Virus record (IMG/VR): IMGVR_UViG_3300042465_003697 | Coordinates: 1 to 37,677 of that record | Length of the DNA: 37,677 nucleotides | Strand: one strand, 5' to 3' | From: a virus | Part shown: piece by piece, positions 17,401 through 24,594 of the stretch | How the letters are laid out: each line of letters opens with the position of its first letter | How positions within the stretch are numbered: the stretch's first letter is position 1 | Program-made: the position numbers and the translations under genes | Notes under the pieces: model-generated | Databases searched by the model: none | The model's input: the letters and a program-made list of their open reading frames with translations, nothing else | Told to the model about the DNA's origin: nothing

Positions 17401-18103
17401 CTTTTGGTGGTAATGGTAGAAGACTTTCAGCTACCTTCGCAAACGTATCAGACACGCCTTCAGCTTTTGTATCATATCCTTCAATGGTCTTCGCCGCCTG
17501 ATCGATGATTGTTCGGTATGGCGCAAGTCTCTGCGTATATTCAAAGTGTATATTGCCAATCGAATCATAGTAGTCTTTTACACGACCAGCAACAGGCGAG
17601 CCGGTTAATCCCACGTCAAATTCATTCATTGCGCTAATGGCTGTAAGATTGCGAGCCGCTGCGCTAAAGGCCAGGTTGTGAGCATTGTCCTGTGCTTTGT
17701 AGTCTTCACTCACGAGTTGGTAGAACTCGTCATCAGTGACGCTTTTCTTCGGTGACTTAAAGTATTGTTGCGCGTAAGTGTCTTGATAGACTGGCAATGT
17801 CAGATTGAAATGATCAATGGGCTTTTGTTCACGCCGCGCAAGCCAGGCGACATTTGCTGCGCCTTTTTTGATGGTCGCGATTTCTTCAGGTGAAGCGCCA
17901 TAACCGGCCATGACGTTGTCATCAATCTTAACACCTTCAATTGATGGTGATGTGAATGACTTTTTGATGCTTTTATCTACCTTCAAATCTTCAGCTTGGA
18001 AGTATTCATCAAGAGCGGTTGCCATCTTGAACTTCTCACCATCAGGAACCGATGGATCTTCAATGCCTAATGCAAATTCTTTGGCTTTTGTTTCGTCGAT
18101 CAT
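8441..18103 (-). CDS. Giant polyvalent internal virion (ejection) protein, 3220 residues
   Basis: One uninterrupted frame covers 26% of the genome, in the place of T7 gp16. Visible layout: an alpha-helical N-terminus (1-330); a region at 335-470 with hydrophobic helices (GVARMTPLLAATFISSPAS) and an IGTATEISEEVMQ segment typical of giant ejection proteins; an ADP-ribosyltransferase-like polyvalent module at about 940-1104, from AEHLASAKAGDMAKAQ through GGIYFFPKRETAE and QIKSADPVTYDADGNVIPL to PDINFS; a second segment ending in SPTFSIS near 2190; a charged helical stretch at 2190-2650; an LSQMEAVYMAMALRQPG domain near 2665; and a large C-terminal domain (2800-3220) with membrane-like helices at 3066-3134. 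No lytic transglycosylase motif was found. Such proteins enter the cell with the DNA. The ATG has no SD. Confidence 0.88.
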   Translation of the reverse strand: MIDETKAKEFALGIEDPSVPDGEKFKMATALDEYFQAEDLKVDKSIKKSFTSPSIEGVKIDDNVMAGYGASPEEIATIKKGAANVAWLARREQKPIDHFNLTLPVYQDTYAQQYFKSPKKSVTDDEFYQLVSEDYKAQDNAHNLAFSAAARNLTAISAMNEFDVGLTGSPVAGRVKDYYDSIGNIHFEYTQRLAPYRTIIDQAAKTIEGYDTKAEGVSDTFAKVAESLLPLPPKERLLVINAIGEVGAAAPKEKQAYLQKLATAMDREVEKAVTGTASLAESMLTSQAISLYQNIPEMQGIVDVAKKRRELQVLAGQVKMMAHSKINPIAGNNWWEETGIGVARMTPLLAATFISSPASIAIMTGQFRDEATIEAVNAGVSFENAEVVGAISAPFMATQEFISNALPLGKIKIPFIDKWLKAATTSVKSAAIRVATRTVIGTATEISEEVMQTATPLLTQDLLSEWQSAWSIESGISKADWDERMPKISDIAEQTFGPALIVSFLMAGRISIADVKNSRALITSPDYMVKSGIAPDLANQITVEGLKGNYTEVDKLFRKGFDKGNKATPEQIKEAKRKINIRESAALEWHNKARQDFGLGTPANIGNGKYQFTTPILKDGKGNIIDQGVSAQFDSLSEANEAWMRYLKNSRITIRKAEQEFLTSMVNTLEEKQGLDVALMMDYDMFTKQFTELFPSTTAQVEERIKLTGQIDGAVEDVSLENATLESEANDNKNYRILGTNSIEQREGISVGVITLYKGGSLLDLIEESAEVGVKRLMSDPTSRTRLILQIRDVEAKMKDQAMQMGQKHMPLIATTDDDKVSNMEIIEAFSHIAKSYYVQTTKAVERPTFTPNMPLNLYLGSLQSSIAGMELKDAIDLVGEKTLNILYRASQLKAIHDANGLNQDFVAALEKSVGLNVSNRNADGVVDTAAGIAADAGVTMSMVRVTPAQDAEHLASAKAGDMAKAQAMVDEAAKKAGLIEGFRAENAGRGVKTDAIQGGIYFFPKRETAELWAGKQGTVVHKFLEPRKLEISREPEGSMNRGNADTLIRKYADDPEDGTAEIVVFSKDQIKSADPVTYDADGNVIPLSQRFNQASPDINFSMAQEVTLEQVQASVKPVVIVDEALWTSVDQGASFPTRKRAQNDIMIKTPAGDEASRMSPPRVNIYDPVATVTGKAKGENLKAYSLPPGLAGISDSESLIAKLNEQMNLMHTWAASSPQLASASLRFYSGMADAGYDLATGDIDAADLYLRWFAFLSPRASVISNAAKAIGGGASAFASEFTPGFKAGTVNQVLGMSTIVDEWRNGEAFAMHLTGVDNKVRNFYLNGAAELLHKAIRLDLNPDSILNLAKKLATSLSVSVKTAGGVEVKVETMDDIELLKRELDRLVTSDMWDQAALGNVRAGFVIGEVLDNKKTNYIWVDPRPEAGRSVSIDSPEGLQVLDWHNRYGENKKNVSSWSDLSPQELETLDFDPESQTIRIYSPNEDGAMLLAAGGEGPTYDISQALSGMMADIINASGGMAGKSVWTAYNVQEYRWGMEKVKNPRKSMRDFSSYDEVVNALKDLSIAFEDGTVESAATKQLNKALNEFKTELNGEKDSKKQAAINAKIRSTETLLEQLQEFGVDASKGRDVVKDLISNVEGKDMSKALGSVSAAELAYATQARQLMPFEMQSEEGGKLYKTVFDEVLKKLALRGETDPVRTLLERVTGPGFLDGMQKTLNESRLPINLRSVRIGTGSYRATMSPNVVFEMSGPRWATSMFNIALAEALEQTGGNVIRNPSITEKLGGKKLTPVLEIVLPEGYTDNQILQVMTELGQLQDSQGRMSDGFIGGHTVLTDNEGASVISIHGGFYDGNFAVELDSVLDKVEKITDTVFGPTKIKISKKVVESYENNPQKSYQSESGRRGDRKDESTVEGRGQASSANSFRLDTVARLRSYVLSRVTGSLGRNAKPSQGVEKADPISRMTDLIGRSWEAMSLKREGKAFKVPEDVRILTGETDIKAAVLPALSALAVSEGLDNQNVKGVSILLWDIAQRVARSAIGKVVIKPQVSRADLNEINQKIINDQANFIASKDRLGFKVFGEGSFKAPKGFGLVEHQGERLLINIKKAKSTWKTGDWDNNIIRDLATVNPKIKTGIEVAGLNKDAYGYAFTYDPKGAPISSEAIDEATGQRMLGSTTEVDEETSSTSPTFSISRSDFTGRIEQSLRPLFEGSPDAKLKIGMMALKRAQAISGEALYNVGRPGAAKRKLAEMEASRIAKLGKVTDKTPDWVKKSLEKETTPEQAKAAMLKDKLNGWIQLHDAIVSSMPTEIRGTIGSISTLVKLSSDEARLKFIEERIPKMEKAVERYLKKEYGERIDKMLESAAVKGKAGEIPKSKFIVTVQDELNTIIDMASLSADDTVKEAARYEAEIISAQTAEDAADSFAKSQLLEVFGDLYGKQTTAEEMDVAHEYLKDLMTQGRNARKIIDEARAAEIAKMVEQAKADAFAGAANAATVQAGKDKGKGTTKGMMKGLLRELGSHRFVLSSIFGRSNKTADVFDERMILGVNAFETTQAARKKSLRDFMRALYGTKSKIKLDKELEKLETKVERSRVTYLSGEIRESDTKTVEEVAKIIKSPSTFGYSAEEAKLWEDEMDAWSNLPNARKRNLTIDRIKTLGTRIEIPLSQMEAVYMAMALRQPGILDQQSVHGYDHVTQTELEAFMSDDAKNWLAWFGAEYSAEYDTANEVFMKLFHTRMPQIQFYAPLLKNHQGNQASLDPLNSGVVSQSVNPGAVKSRRGRTSSLRIESALAVYQAHFVQMDYWVHMAEYLRDTQAVMLNADVQNAIKSGHGAEAMQTLSSWIQLEMSRGVGKGALVMHSSKLMRNLKSGVAMKALAFNIGTSIKTLSSVFYSLGEIPITRWPAAFTRGVEHWGKMWDTNIIQNRLELGGTPEIRHILANAGKSKNAILRLVENALVYGSVPTQYADAVLTSYSAAMVYGDRFAQAKDAGAGDDAAHKYAAREMEIAVSRTAQPNDWSGRSLIENDASGVFNLLSMFSSDPRQKLGLVGEAVMKWKRGGATNEETMRKVLAYWVIPGLMFQVANAVTRSLFKDDDKEWELDNFIRAAIVGPLQGLFLLGAAAEFFIASAVAAATEQLTGEKQDAPRNWRSSTNPMVDMSDQLLQSIKKLPENMENEDYLGGAWQIMKAGGAMVTPFSPAGSAPGIADRVFKDTSTLFYGKED

Positions 18104-18123
18104 TTGGATTCAGTCGGATTGTT

Positions 18124-19683
18124 TTATTTTTTTTGCTCGCGGATAATGCTTTGAACTTGTGATTTAGTTTTCTCCCAATCTGCTTTTGGTAGAATTGGAT
18201 TAACCGACTCTGCGCCTGAGAGTTTTAAGATACTTTCAAAGGACGAATAGATTATCTTTTTCAATGACTCAAAGTTTTGCTGTTCCTTTGGCAATTTATT
18301 GAATTCATCTTCAATTTGAAATTCAAGAGTCTGTTTAGCCATTAAGGCTTTTACTCTTTTTGGTGAGTCCTTGTCATTTTTTTCATCACCAAGATCTCCG
18401 AATCGTCCGCTGCGATAAAGGTCATTGAATATTTCGTGTGTCTCTTTTGCGTAAAAAAAGAATCCAGTTGCCTTGCCGTCTTTGATTCTTTTTTCAAATT
18501 CAAATTTAAGACCATCAGCCATATCTGGTCGATATTTCCTCATGCTTGAAATTGATTTGGCGATCTGCGCTCTGGTGGCACTGTCGATATCTTTTTCAGA
18601 ATCGTAATTCTTAATCAATGCCATTGTGTCTTGATTGAGCTTTAACGCCTGATCTTCACTCGATGGGCCAGGGTTTCTGAACATCTTCTCGATCTCTAAT
18701 TGCTGAGAAGGATCACTCCATTTGAAAAGAGGTTTTGCATCTTCAAATGTTTTGACTTGCCCATCGATTGCAAGATTAACAATAGCTTCCGACTCTGAAC
18801 TCTGAAACCTTTTCAGTGTGTTTTGGGATTGAACAATCAAAGAGGCGCGATCATCAGGATTTAACCATGAGAGATAGTTTTTATCGCTCTGCAATTTGTT
18901 GGCATTGCCAATTGGATCTTGGTTTCTTTGTTCAGAATCAATAGCCAATTGCTTTTGCTTATCAGCAGAATCCTTGATGAGTTTATAGTTTTCTTCAGAA
19001 ATGTGATTATTGGCAAACATTTCATTCGCCATTGCATCGATCCGATCAGCTGCATCAGCGGTTCCTTCTTTTCTTAACGATCCAACTGTATTGCTAAAAT
19101 CGTTCAAGATTTGTGTTCGTTTTGATTCATTCATATCGTTGCGAAGTCGTTCAATTTGCCAAGATGGAAGAATTGCTTCCGCAGCAGTTATCGCAGACTG
19201 TCCAGCATCCCATTGTCTTGCTGATTTTGCTGAATCGATGGCAGATAACACCTTGTTTTCAGACTGCTTAAACACATCTGCCTGCACACGAATTGCTCCA
19301 TTGGTGCTCCAGTTAGACAGTTTGCTTTCAAGATGCAATCTAGCCTCTGGCGTGAGTGCCATTGTCTTCACATCCTCACCGACCTTGCTTGAGATCTCGC
19401 TCCATTTCTTGCTCCAATTGGCATCGTCATTCATTCCTTCAGGCGACTGCTGATACGCGATGAAATCCTTGTGAGCCTTGTCCATCGAAAGAGTCGCAGC
19501 AGTGACATTTGTGATGTCGTCAGCTTTCTTCTTCATCTCAAGCATCTTGAACCCAGCTTGGCCGATATTCATCAAGCCTTCACCGAGTGCCGCATTGGTT
19601 ACGGCTGGAAGATCCGGTGTCTTGATCGTCGCGTTGCCCGTAGCCTGCGGCGTTGGGCTTTGTAGAATTGGAATGCGTGCCAT
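18124..19683 (-). CDS. Internal virion protein, gp15-like
   Basis: The 519-residue protein is almost wholly alpha-helical and charged, with no membrane segment. Its N-terminus (MARIPILQSPTPQATGNATIKTP) is the extended start seen in internal proteins of podoviruses. Position, size and helical content match the gp15-type ejection-channel protein, lying between the gp14-like and giant proteins. The assignment is from context and composition rather than clear sequence motifs. By eye it is more AT-rich than the terminase or portal genes. No SD. Confidence 0.65.
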   Translation of the reverse strand: MARIPILQSPTPQATGNATIKTPDLPAVTNAALGEGLMNIGQAGFKMLEMKKKADDITNVTAATLSMDKAHKDFIAYQQSPEGMNDDANWSKKWSEISSKVGEDVKTMALTPEARLHLESKLSNWSTNGAIRVQADVFKQSENKVLSAIDSAKSARQWDAGQSAITAAEAILPSWQIERLRNDMNESKRTQILNDFSNTVGSLRKEGTADAADRIDAMANEMFANNHISEENYKLIKDSADKQKQLAIDSEQRNQDPIGNANKLQSDKNYLSWLNPDDRASLIVQSQNTLKRFQSSESEAIVNLAIDGQVKTFEDAKPLFKWSDPSQQLEIEKMFRNPGPSSEDQALKLNQDTMALIKNYDSEKDIDSATRAQIAKSISSMRKYRPDMADGLKFEFEKRIKDGKATGFFFYAKETHEIFNDLYRSGRFGDLGDEKNDKDSPKRVKALMAKQTLEFQIEDEFNKLPKEQQNFESLKKIIYSSFESILKLSGAESVNPILPKADWEKTKSQVQSIIREQKK

Positions 19684-19686
19684 AAA

Positions 19687-20259
19687 TTATAGTCCAGATG
19701 GAGTGGCTGATACGGTTTTTGGAGTATATCCTGAAGGGATTGTCGATTTGCCACCGGTTGTTTGCGGTCGTGTGCTGTATCCTTGATAAGCCTGGCCGGC
19801 GATCTGTCCAATGCTGGACACTAATTGAGCATTGCCCTGCGCCTTGATTGCCGCTGACTGCTGCTTGCCCATTGCCAGAAGCGATTGACCTTCATACGAC
19901 AGTTGTCGCTGAGACAGATCTGCCATGTGCTGCTGGTCGCTCAGTTCAGTCTGCTGCTTTGCCCATGTGTCTGCCTCCAGTGACAGGCTTGTGCCGGTTC
20001 CGAGTGTTGCTCCGCTTGCTGCCATTGCTGCTGTCTGCTGCGCTCTAAACCTAGCCTGCTCAGTGACTGCTCGACGTTGGTTCTCTTCGTTCTGTTGCGC
20101 CTGACGAATCTGCTCCTGACCAATAGCCTTGTTTTGCGCTTCGGCATTGAGTTCTGCCTGCTTTGCAGCGGTTCTTGATGCCGAATATGCTACACCTGCG
20201 CCTGCTGCTGACGTTGCGACTGAGGCGAGGGCAATGATTGTTGCTGTTTCAAGTCCCAT
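19687..20259 (-). CDS. Internal virion protein, gp14-like
   Basis: The 190-residue product begins with a hydrophobic segment (TATIIALASVATSAAGAGVAYSAS, about 5-28), followed by a long Gln/Ala-rich helix (40-150) and a flexible Gly/Thr/Pro tail. T7 gp14 and relatives have this pattern and insert into the host envelope as the first part of the ejection channel. It precedes the gp15-like gene by 3 bases, in T7 order. The leader lacks an SD. Confidence 0.72.
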   Translation of the reverse strand: MGLETATIIALASVATSAAGAGVAYSASRTAAKQAELNAEAQNKAIGQEQIRQAQQNEENQRRAVTEQARFRAQQTAAMAASGATLGTGTSLSLEADTWAKQQTELSDQQHMADLSQRQLSYEGQSLLAMGKQQSAAIKAQGNAQLVSSIGQIAGQAYQGYSTRPQTTGGKSTIPSGYTPKTVSATPSGL

Positions 20260-20262
20260 AAT

Positions 20263-20670
20263 TTAGATGATGTAATGACATTTTTTGAACATGCGTTGAG
20301 ATACTATTCCGCCTGCACGTTGAGCTTCAAATTCCATGACAGGATTCATCACAATCTCGAGAAGTGAATAGCCATACCCATTGAGATTGTTGATGATTTT
20401 GACCCATGCGCGAATTGTATTCAGAATCAAAGTCCATGCTACCCTCAAATCATTGAGATTAAAGCGTCTTGGCAGGTAAACATGATCAATCTGCACAATG
20501 GGAACATCCATCGTTAATGCCGCCCAAGCACACAGAATAGGCTTGTCATCATCGCATGCGAGGAATCCGTGAGGACTCAATAGATTAGGAAGAAGCACGC
20601 ACCCACGAGCCTTTGCCCAAGACTGCAAGGTTGGAAGGTCATTGTCAGTGATTTTGCGGACAGTGATCAT
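20263..20670 (-). CDS. GNAT-like protein at the T7 gp13 position
   Basis: The product has 135 residues starting MITVRKITDNDLPTLQSWAK, a usual opening of GNAT acetyltransferases. The middle has strand and helix pieces of that fold (HGFLACDDDKPILCAWAALTM, IVQIDHVYLPRRFN). The acetyl-CoA loop Q/RxxGxG/A is not clear. T7 gp13, an internal virion protein, is also GNAT-like and has the same place before gp14, so a structural rather than enzymatic role is plausible. The start is placed at 20670, one base after the nozzle stop, with GGAAG 6 nt upstream; a longer frame would lie in the nozzle gene. Confidence 0.65.
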   Translation of the reverse strand: MITVRKITDNDLPTLQSWAKARGCVLLPNLLSPHGFLACDDDKPILCAWAALTMDVPIVQIDHVYLPRRFNLNDLRVAWTLILNTIRAWVKIINNLNGYGYSLLEIVMNPVMEFEAQRAGGIVSQRMFKKCHYII

Positions 20671-20671
20671 A

Positions 20672-23600
20672 TTATCTTCCAGCCCCCGATGTGCCGTCGA
20701 TCTCGACATCCAGTATCATGCCGGTGAGATTAAATGGCAGCGGATGCTTCGATGCGATCACGATATCCAAGCAGTTTCCCCAGTCGTGGTTCACAGCGTC
20801 AGGCAATGTCTGACCGGTGACATAACCGGTGGTGGTCGCAGTGAGTGATGGTGATACTGGGAACGCATCGATGTTGTCGATATTAATTCGAGTGCTGTAG
20901 GTGTAGTCTGCGCCTGACAATCTATTCCAGACCTGACCGTAGAATGAGCGAAACAGTCGGAATGCTGCACGAGCAACTCTCCATCTCCTCATCTGAGCGG
21001 TGCCATCACGAAGCTGGATCTCGACTCTGTTCGGGATGATGTATGCAACATAAGGAAGACCGACATTCATTGTAGCATTTGTGGCAGACCCAACAAACGT
21101 CACTGTGCTTGCGCCGGCGGTAGCTTCGATTGGTGCTCCGGTAGTAGTCACCGCCGATGTGCCGAGAATGAGTGATCGACTTGTTAGGTTAGCATTAGCT
21201 GAAACGGTATAGGTTGTCCCTGTCGAAGTCAGTATGCTGTAGCAATCGCAAAAGAATCCTGCTTTGCCTGTTGAATGTTGCGTGTCTGATGCTGATTGAT
21301 AGTTCACATCTGATGACGTAACTGCAGCTATCATGATGGAACCATCAATGGACTCAAGATTGATGGTTCCGCTTTTGCGGTTTGTCAGGAAGATGAGCGA
21401 ATCTGCTGCGGTCGAGGATGAGTAGAGCGTGCAAAGGGACAGAATCTTATCTCCGGTAAATGTCCGGTGCGAATGCCAGGCTGTGACCGAGTTCTCACGA
21501 TCATAGGTGAATCCGCTCCATGAACCGTCAGAATGCACGAGCCAGACAATCGGGTCAGGTGACTGCGAGTAAGTTATGTATTCAACTGTTGATCTGCTTG
21601 GGATGTGCTCCGCGAGCAGCATCATGTCTGGCGCAGAGTAACCATCCTTCTCAAAGACGTAGGCAAACTCACGCAAACGGTCGTCTCGTGTCAACCACAG
21701 CAGGGAGTCGCCCGAAAGAACAGGCTGATGGTGCGACGAGCCATATCGACTCCACCTGCGAAGTCTGATGTTTGCCGGCGTTAAGGCCGAGTCGGTGTCG
21801 CCGGTATCCAACGTCCACTCCTCGCCACTCGTGCCGATGACCATCGTGCGCTTGAATGATGCCAACCACTGGATCTCATTCGCTTGAGTCGCCGCAAGCG
21901 TCATGTCAATCGCACTCGTGTCGAGAGCACCGGTCAGGAATGTGTAGAAGTCATCAGTCTGGCTCCCCCAAATGCGTGTTGGCTCAGTTGTCGTCGATGC
22001 AAAGAACAGCCGCTGATCGTGGAATGCCAACGTGCGAGGATACCCACGAGAAACAGAAAATGCCGCCTTCTGCCAGATGGCAAAGTTGCTTCCAAGGACT
22101 TCGTTCGGAATCAATGAATTCACCGCGAGTTGTGGAACTCCGATGAATTGATATGGTGTCGATGCTGAATATGTATTGAGAATGAATGGTATCTTCAGAA
22201 TGCCATTCACTGGCTCAAGCGTCATTCTCGCCGCAGTTGTTGCCGTGCCTAAAGGTCGAATTGTTGTCGCTCGATACCATCCGCCAGTGTTTGGAGCGGT
22301 GCCAGAATAGGATATTGTCCCTTCATTTACATCATTGATGTACCACTCACGGAGTGTTGAGTAATTAACCTGATCAAGTGATTCCTCGATGTGAACTACA
22401 GTTGTGATTGGAGCGGATACAGATGCCCATGTTGTTCTGAAAATGAATTCATTCTGAATAAACACAGACGAACTAGTGGTCGTTGAAACCGCTGAAGTCC
22501 CCATCACCTCATTGGCAAATCTCTTCGTTGAGCTTGGTGAAAGTAGCCAGTTTGCTCCAATTTCATCAGCACTGAATGTTGTGCTCAAACTACTAATCAG
22601 CCTGTAATTAGTAATCTGAAGACCACTGCTTTTGTAGTTCACGCGAACCCATGCAGGAGCGGTGCCATCAGGAGCGTTTGCCGCAGTTGCAGCACCTGCT
22701 GTGATGCACACATAGTTGCTTGCTTCGTATTCAGCGATTGCGCCAAATGCATAAGTTGTCCCAAGGTTCCACGATGACGTGTATGTAGCTTCAGTCCAAT
22801 CAGCGGTTTTGAATATGGCAGCGGTTGATGTCGTTGCCGATTCATAGACAAAAGTGCGGATGTAGTCAGAACTTGTGGTGACGTAGAATGCTCCTGTTGC
22901 AGCGGTATATGTAGAAGGAAGAGAACTTGTCTCATCAAGTAAAAACGTGTTTGTGGCGACTCCACTGATTGTGAATGTCCCGTTCGCATTTGTCGCTCCA
23001 CCAACACCGTAAATTGTCACTGATGCACCATTGCTTAATCCATGCGCTGCTGCGGTGATCTGAATCTTTCCTGAAACAAGAAGTGCTCCTGTAATTGCCT
23101 GCGTGAATGGCAGCGTGACGATGTTCCCTTTGGTGTAGGTTGAACTCGTATTCCAGTCGTCTGCATTATAGAGCAGGCGCATCGTTGTCGCATCCTTCGG
23201 CGCATCAAGCACAGGCGCGAAATCAAATGGCACATCGACGAATGTCCACGTTCCATCACTGTTCCTCGTCAAACGCTTTGGGTGCTTGGTCGAGCAAGTG
23301 AAGAACATGACGTCATTCAATTGGATATAGTGCAGCAACGGTATCTCGGTTGATGTGTAATCAGTCGTGACGGTAGCCACTGAGGTGAATGCGCCGGCGG
23401 TGTAGGAATACACCACAATTGAGTTCACCTTGAAGGCGAGCACAAAGTTCACCTCAGTGCTGCGCCTGAATGGGATGACTCTCAAGATGCCACTGTCTGT
23501 CACTCCAAACCGTGTGCCTGGACGCTTGAACGCTCCACCGTAGGAACGCACCATGAAGTTTTCCAGCATGCGACATCCGGTTGCATACTTCTCAGAGTCT

Positions 23601-23674
23601 GTCCTCCCATCCATGATCGGTGACATTTCGCCACCGTTGAAGACCGCTTTGATCGTTTGAATCTGTGAACTCAT
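20672..23674 (-). CDS. Tail nozzle protein (tail tubular protein B-like)
   Basis: The 1000-residue protein starts with the nozzle signature: FNGGEMSPIMDGRTDSEKY, then LENFMVRSYGGAFKRPGTRF (residues 11-55). Beta-rich segments follow throughout, including RLFFASTTTEPTRIWGSQTDDF (about 560-580) and SGEEWTLDTGD. Nozzle proteins form the hexameric end of the podovirus tail tube and carry fibres. It is longer than T7 gp12 (about 800 residues), with extra beta domains around 190-480. GGAGG lies 9 nt before the ATG, which overlaps the adaptor stop as ATGA. Confidence 0.88.
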   Translation of the reverse strand: MSSQIQTIKAVFNGGEMSPIMDGRTDSEKYATGCRMLENFMVRSYGGAFKRPGTRFGVTDSGILRVIPFRRSTEVNFVLAFKVNSIVVYSYTAGAFTSVATVTTDYTSTEIPLLHYIQLNDVMFFTCSTKHPKRLTRNSDGTWTFVDVPFDFAPVLDAPKDATTMRLLYNADDWNTSSTYTKGNIVTLPFTQAITGALLVSGKIQITAAAHGLSNGASVTIYGVGGATNANGTFTISGVATNTFLLDETSSLPSTYTAATGAFYVTTSSDYIRTFVYESATTSTAAIFKTADWTEATYTSSWNLGTTYAFGAIAEYEASNYVCITAGAATAANAPDGTAPAWVRVNYKSSGLQITNYRLISSLSTTFSADEIGANWLLSPSSTKRFANEVMGTSAVSTTTSSSVFIQNEFIFRTTWASVSAPITTVVHIEESLDQVNYSTLREWYINDVNEGTISYSGTAPNTGGWYRATTIRPLGTATTAARMTLEPVNGILKIPFILNTYSASTPYQFIGVPQLAVNSLIPNEVLGSNFAIWQKAAFSVSRGYPRTLAFHDQRLFFASTTTEPTRIWGSQTDDFYTFLTGALDTSAIDMTLAATQANEIQWLASFKRTMVIGTSGEEWTLDTGDTDSALTPANIRLRRWSRYGSSHHQPVLSGDSLLWLTRDDRLREFAYVFEKDGYSAPDMMLLAEHIPSRSTVEYITYSQSPDPIVWLVHSDGSWSGFTYDRENSVTAWHSHRTFTGDKILSLCTLYSSSTAADSLIFLTNRKSGTINLESIDGSIMIAAVTSSDVNYQSASDTQHSTGKAGFFCDCYSILTSTGTTYTVSANANLTSRSLILGTSAVTTTGAPIEATAGASTVTFVGSATNATMNVGLPYVAYIIPNRVEIQLRDGTAQMRRWRVARAAFRLFRSFYGQVWNRLSGADYTYSTRINIDNIDAFPVSPSLTATTTGYVTGQTLPDAVNHDWGNCLDIVIASKHPLPFNLTGMILDVEIDGTSGAGR

Positions 23675-24525
23675 AGTGAATAACCTCCGCGAGAAAGGAC
23701 AACCTGAGAGTCATCAAACGGAGTGATGCGCCGGCCTTTTCCCTCGTTGGCATCTCGTGACTTCACAGGTGGTGCTGCTGCCTTCGTAAAGAACTGGTGA
23801 AGCTCAGTTGCTCGACCACTGCTGCCGGCGGTGTCTGAAGCGATGTATGAGGCGAGCAAATAACTGAATGCGGTCACGAAGTCGGCTGGATACTCAGTGA
23901 TGTCAGTGATGCGCTGGATGTATTTCAGATTGATCGTCTCGTCATCGCAAAGAATCAGTCCCTTTTCGAGCAGGAAGTCGGATCCATCGTCTTCATTCTG
24001 TCCACCGTCAGCATTGATCGATAGCGGGCGAAGGCAGTCTGCTGGAGGAGTGTGCTGGAAGTCATAGGCGAACTGAGGAATGCCGACAACGCTGCCAGTT
24101 GCGCTCGTGTAAGTGCCGGCAAAGACCGAGTCGTCCAAAGTGAAATGGTTTCCATCGACGGTGACATACCACTGACCGTTTGCGGCGGTGACACCTTCAA
24201 CATCCTTCACATAAACGCGATCTCCTGTGGTGTAACCATGCCCAGGATGAGTGATTTTAATCAACCCGCCTTCATTAGTCACGGCTGAACCCGTGAGCGT
24301 GTGATAAGTGACGGTCTGCCTCTTTCGTGCAGTAGCAAAGTTCCACGGATGCATTCGCAGCGTTTCATCGAGTGCAGTGTAGACAGGCGTTCCAGCTTCA
24401 GGATTCCACCATTTACGAAGGCTCACAGCCTGCTGTGTGCTGTCAGTTGATAGTGGTGCTGCCAACGCTCGTCCACCAAGGTGGGCAATTGCCAGATTCG
24501 CGATCTCGGTTGCTGTTGCTGCCAT
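23671..24525 (-). CDS. Tail adaptor protein (tail tubular protein A-like)
   Basis: The 284-residue protein begins MAATATEIANLAIAHLGG and carries the helical bundle typical of adaptors (LRKWWNPEAG, LDETLRMHPWNFATARKR). A beta insertion at about 85-145 (LIKITHPGHGYTTGDRVYVKDV) resembles an Ig-like insert. The end (LASYIASDTAGSSGRATELHQFFTKA) is the helix pair that closes many gp11-like adaptors. It binds the portal and nozzle. The start at 24525 is preferred over GTG at 24543, which lies in the T-run of a terminator hairpin. No SD. Confidence 0.85.
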   Translation of the reverse strand: MAATATEIANLAIAHLGGRALAAPLSTDSTQQAVSLRKWWNPEAGTPVYTALDETLRMHPWNFATARKRQTVTYHTLTGSAVTNEGGLIKITHPGHGYTTGDRVYVKDVEGVTAANGQWYVTVDGNHFTLDDSVFAGTYTSATGSVVGIPQFAYDFQHTPPADCLRPLSINADGGQNEDDGSDFLLEKGLILCDDETINLKYIQRITDITEYPADFVTAFSYLLASYIASDTAGSSGRATELHQFFTKAAAPPVKSRDANEGKGRRITPFDDSQVVLSRGGYSL

Positions 24526-24543
24526 AGTAGTGGGATAATACAC

Positions 24544-24577
24544 AAAAAGCGGAGAAGTGCAACCGCACCGCTCCGCT
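24544..24577 (-). terminator. Terminator between head and tail genes
   Basis: On the minus strand AGCGGAG (24571-24577) pairs with CTCCGCT (24548-24554), an inner GTGC/GCAC stem extends it around a GGTT loop, and five T follow at 24548-24544. It is a classical intrinsic terminator. It would cut transcripts after the capsid and decoration-type genes, so tail genes need read-through. Confidence 0.8.
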
Positions 24578-24594
24578 CTTTGGTTAGTTTAGAA

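Noticed and set aside
24526-24543. GTG start for the adaptor gene
   Set aside because: It lies in the T-run of the terminator; ATG at 24525 begins the typical adaptor N-terminus.
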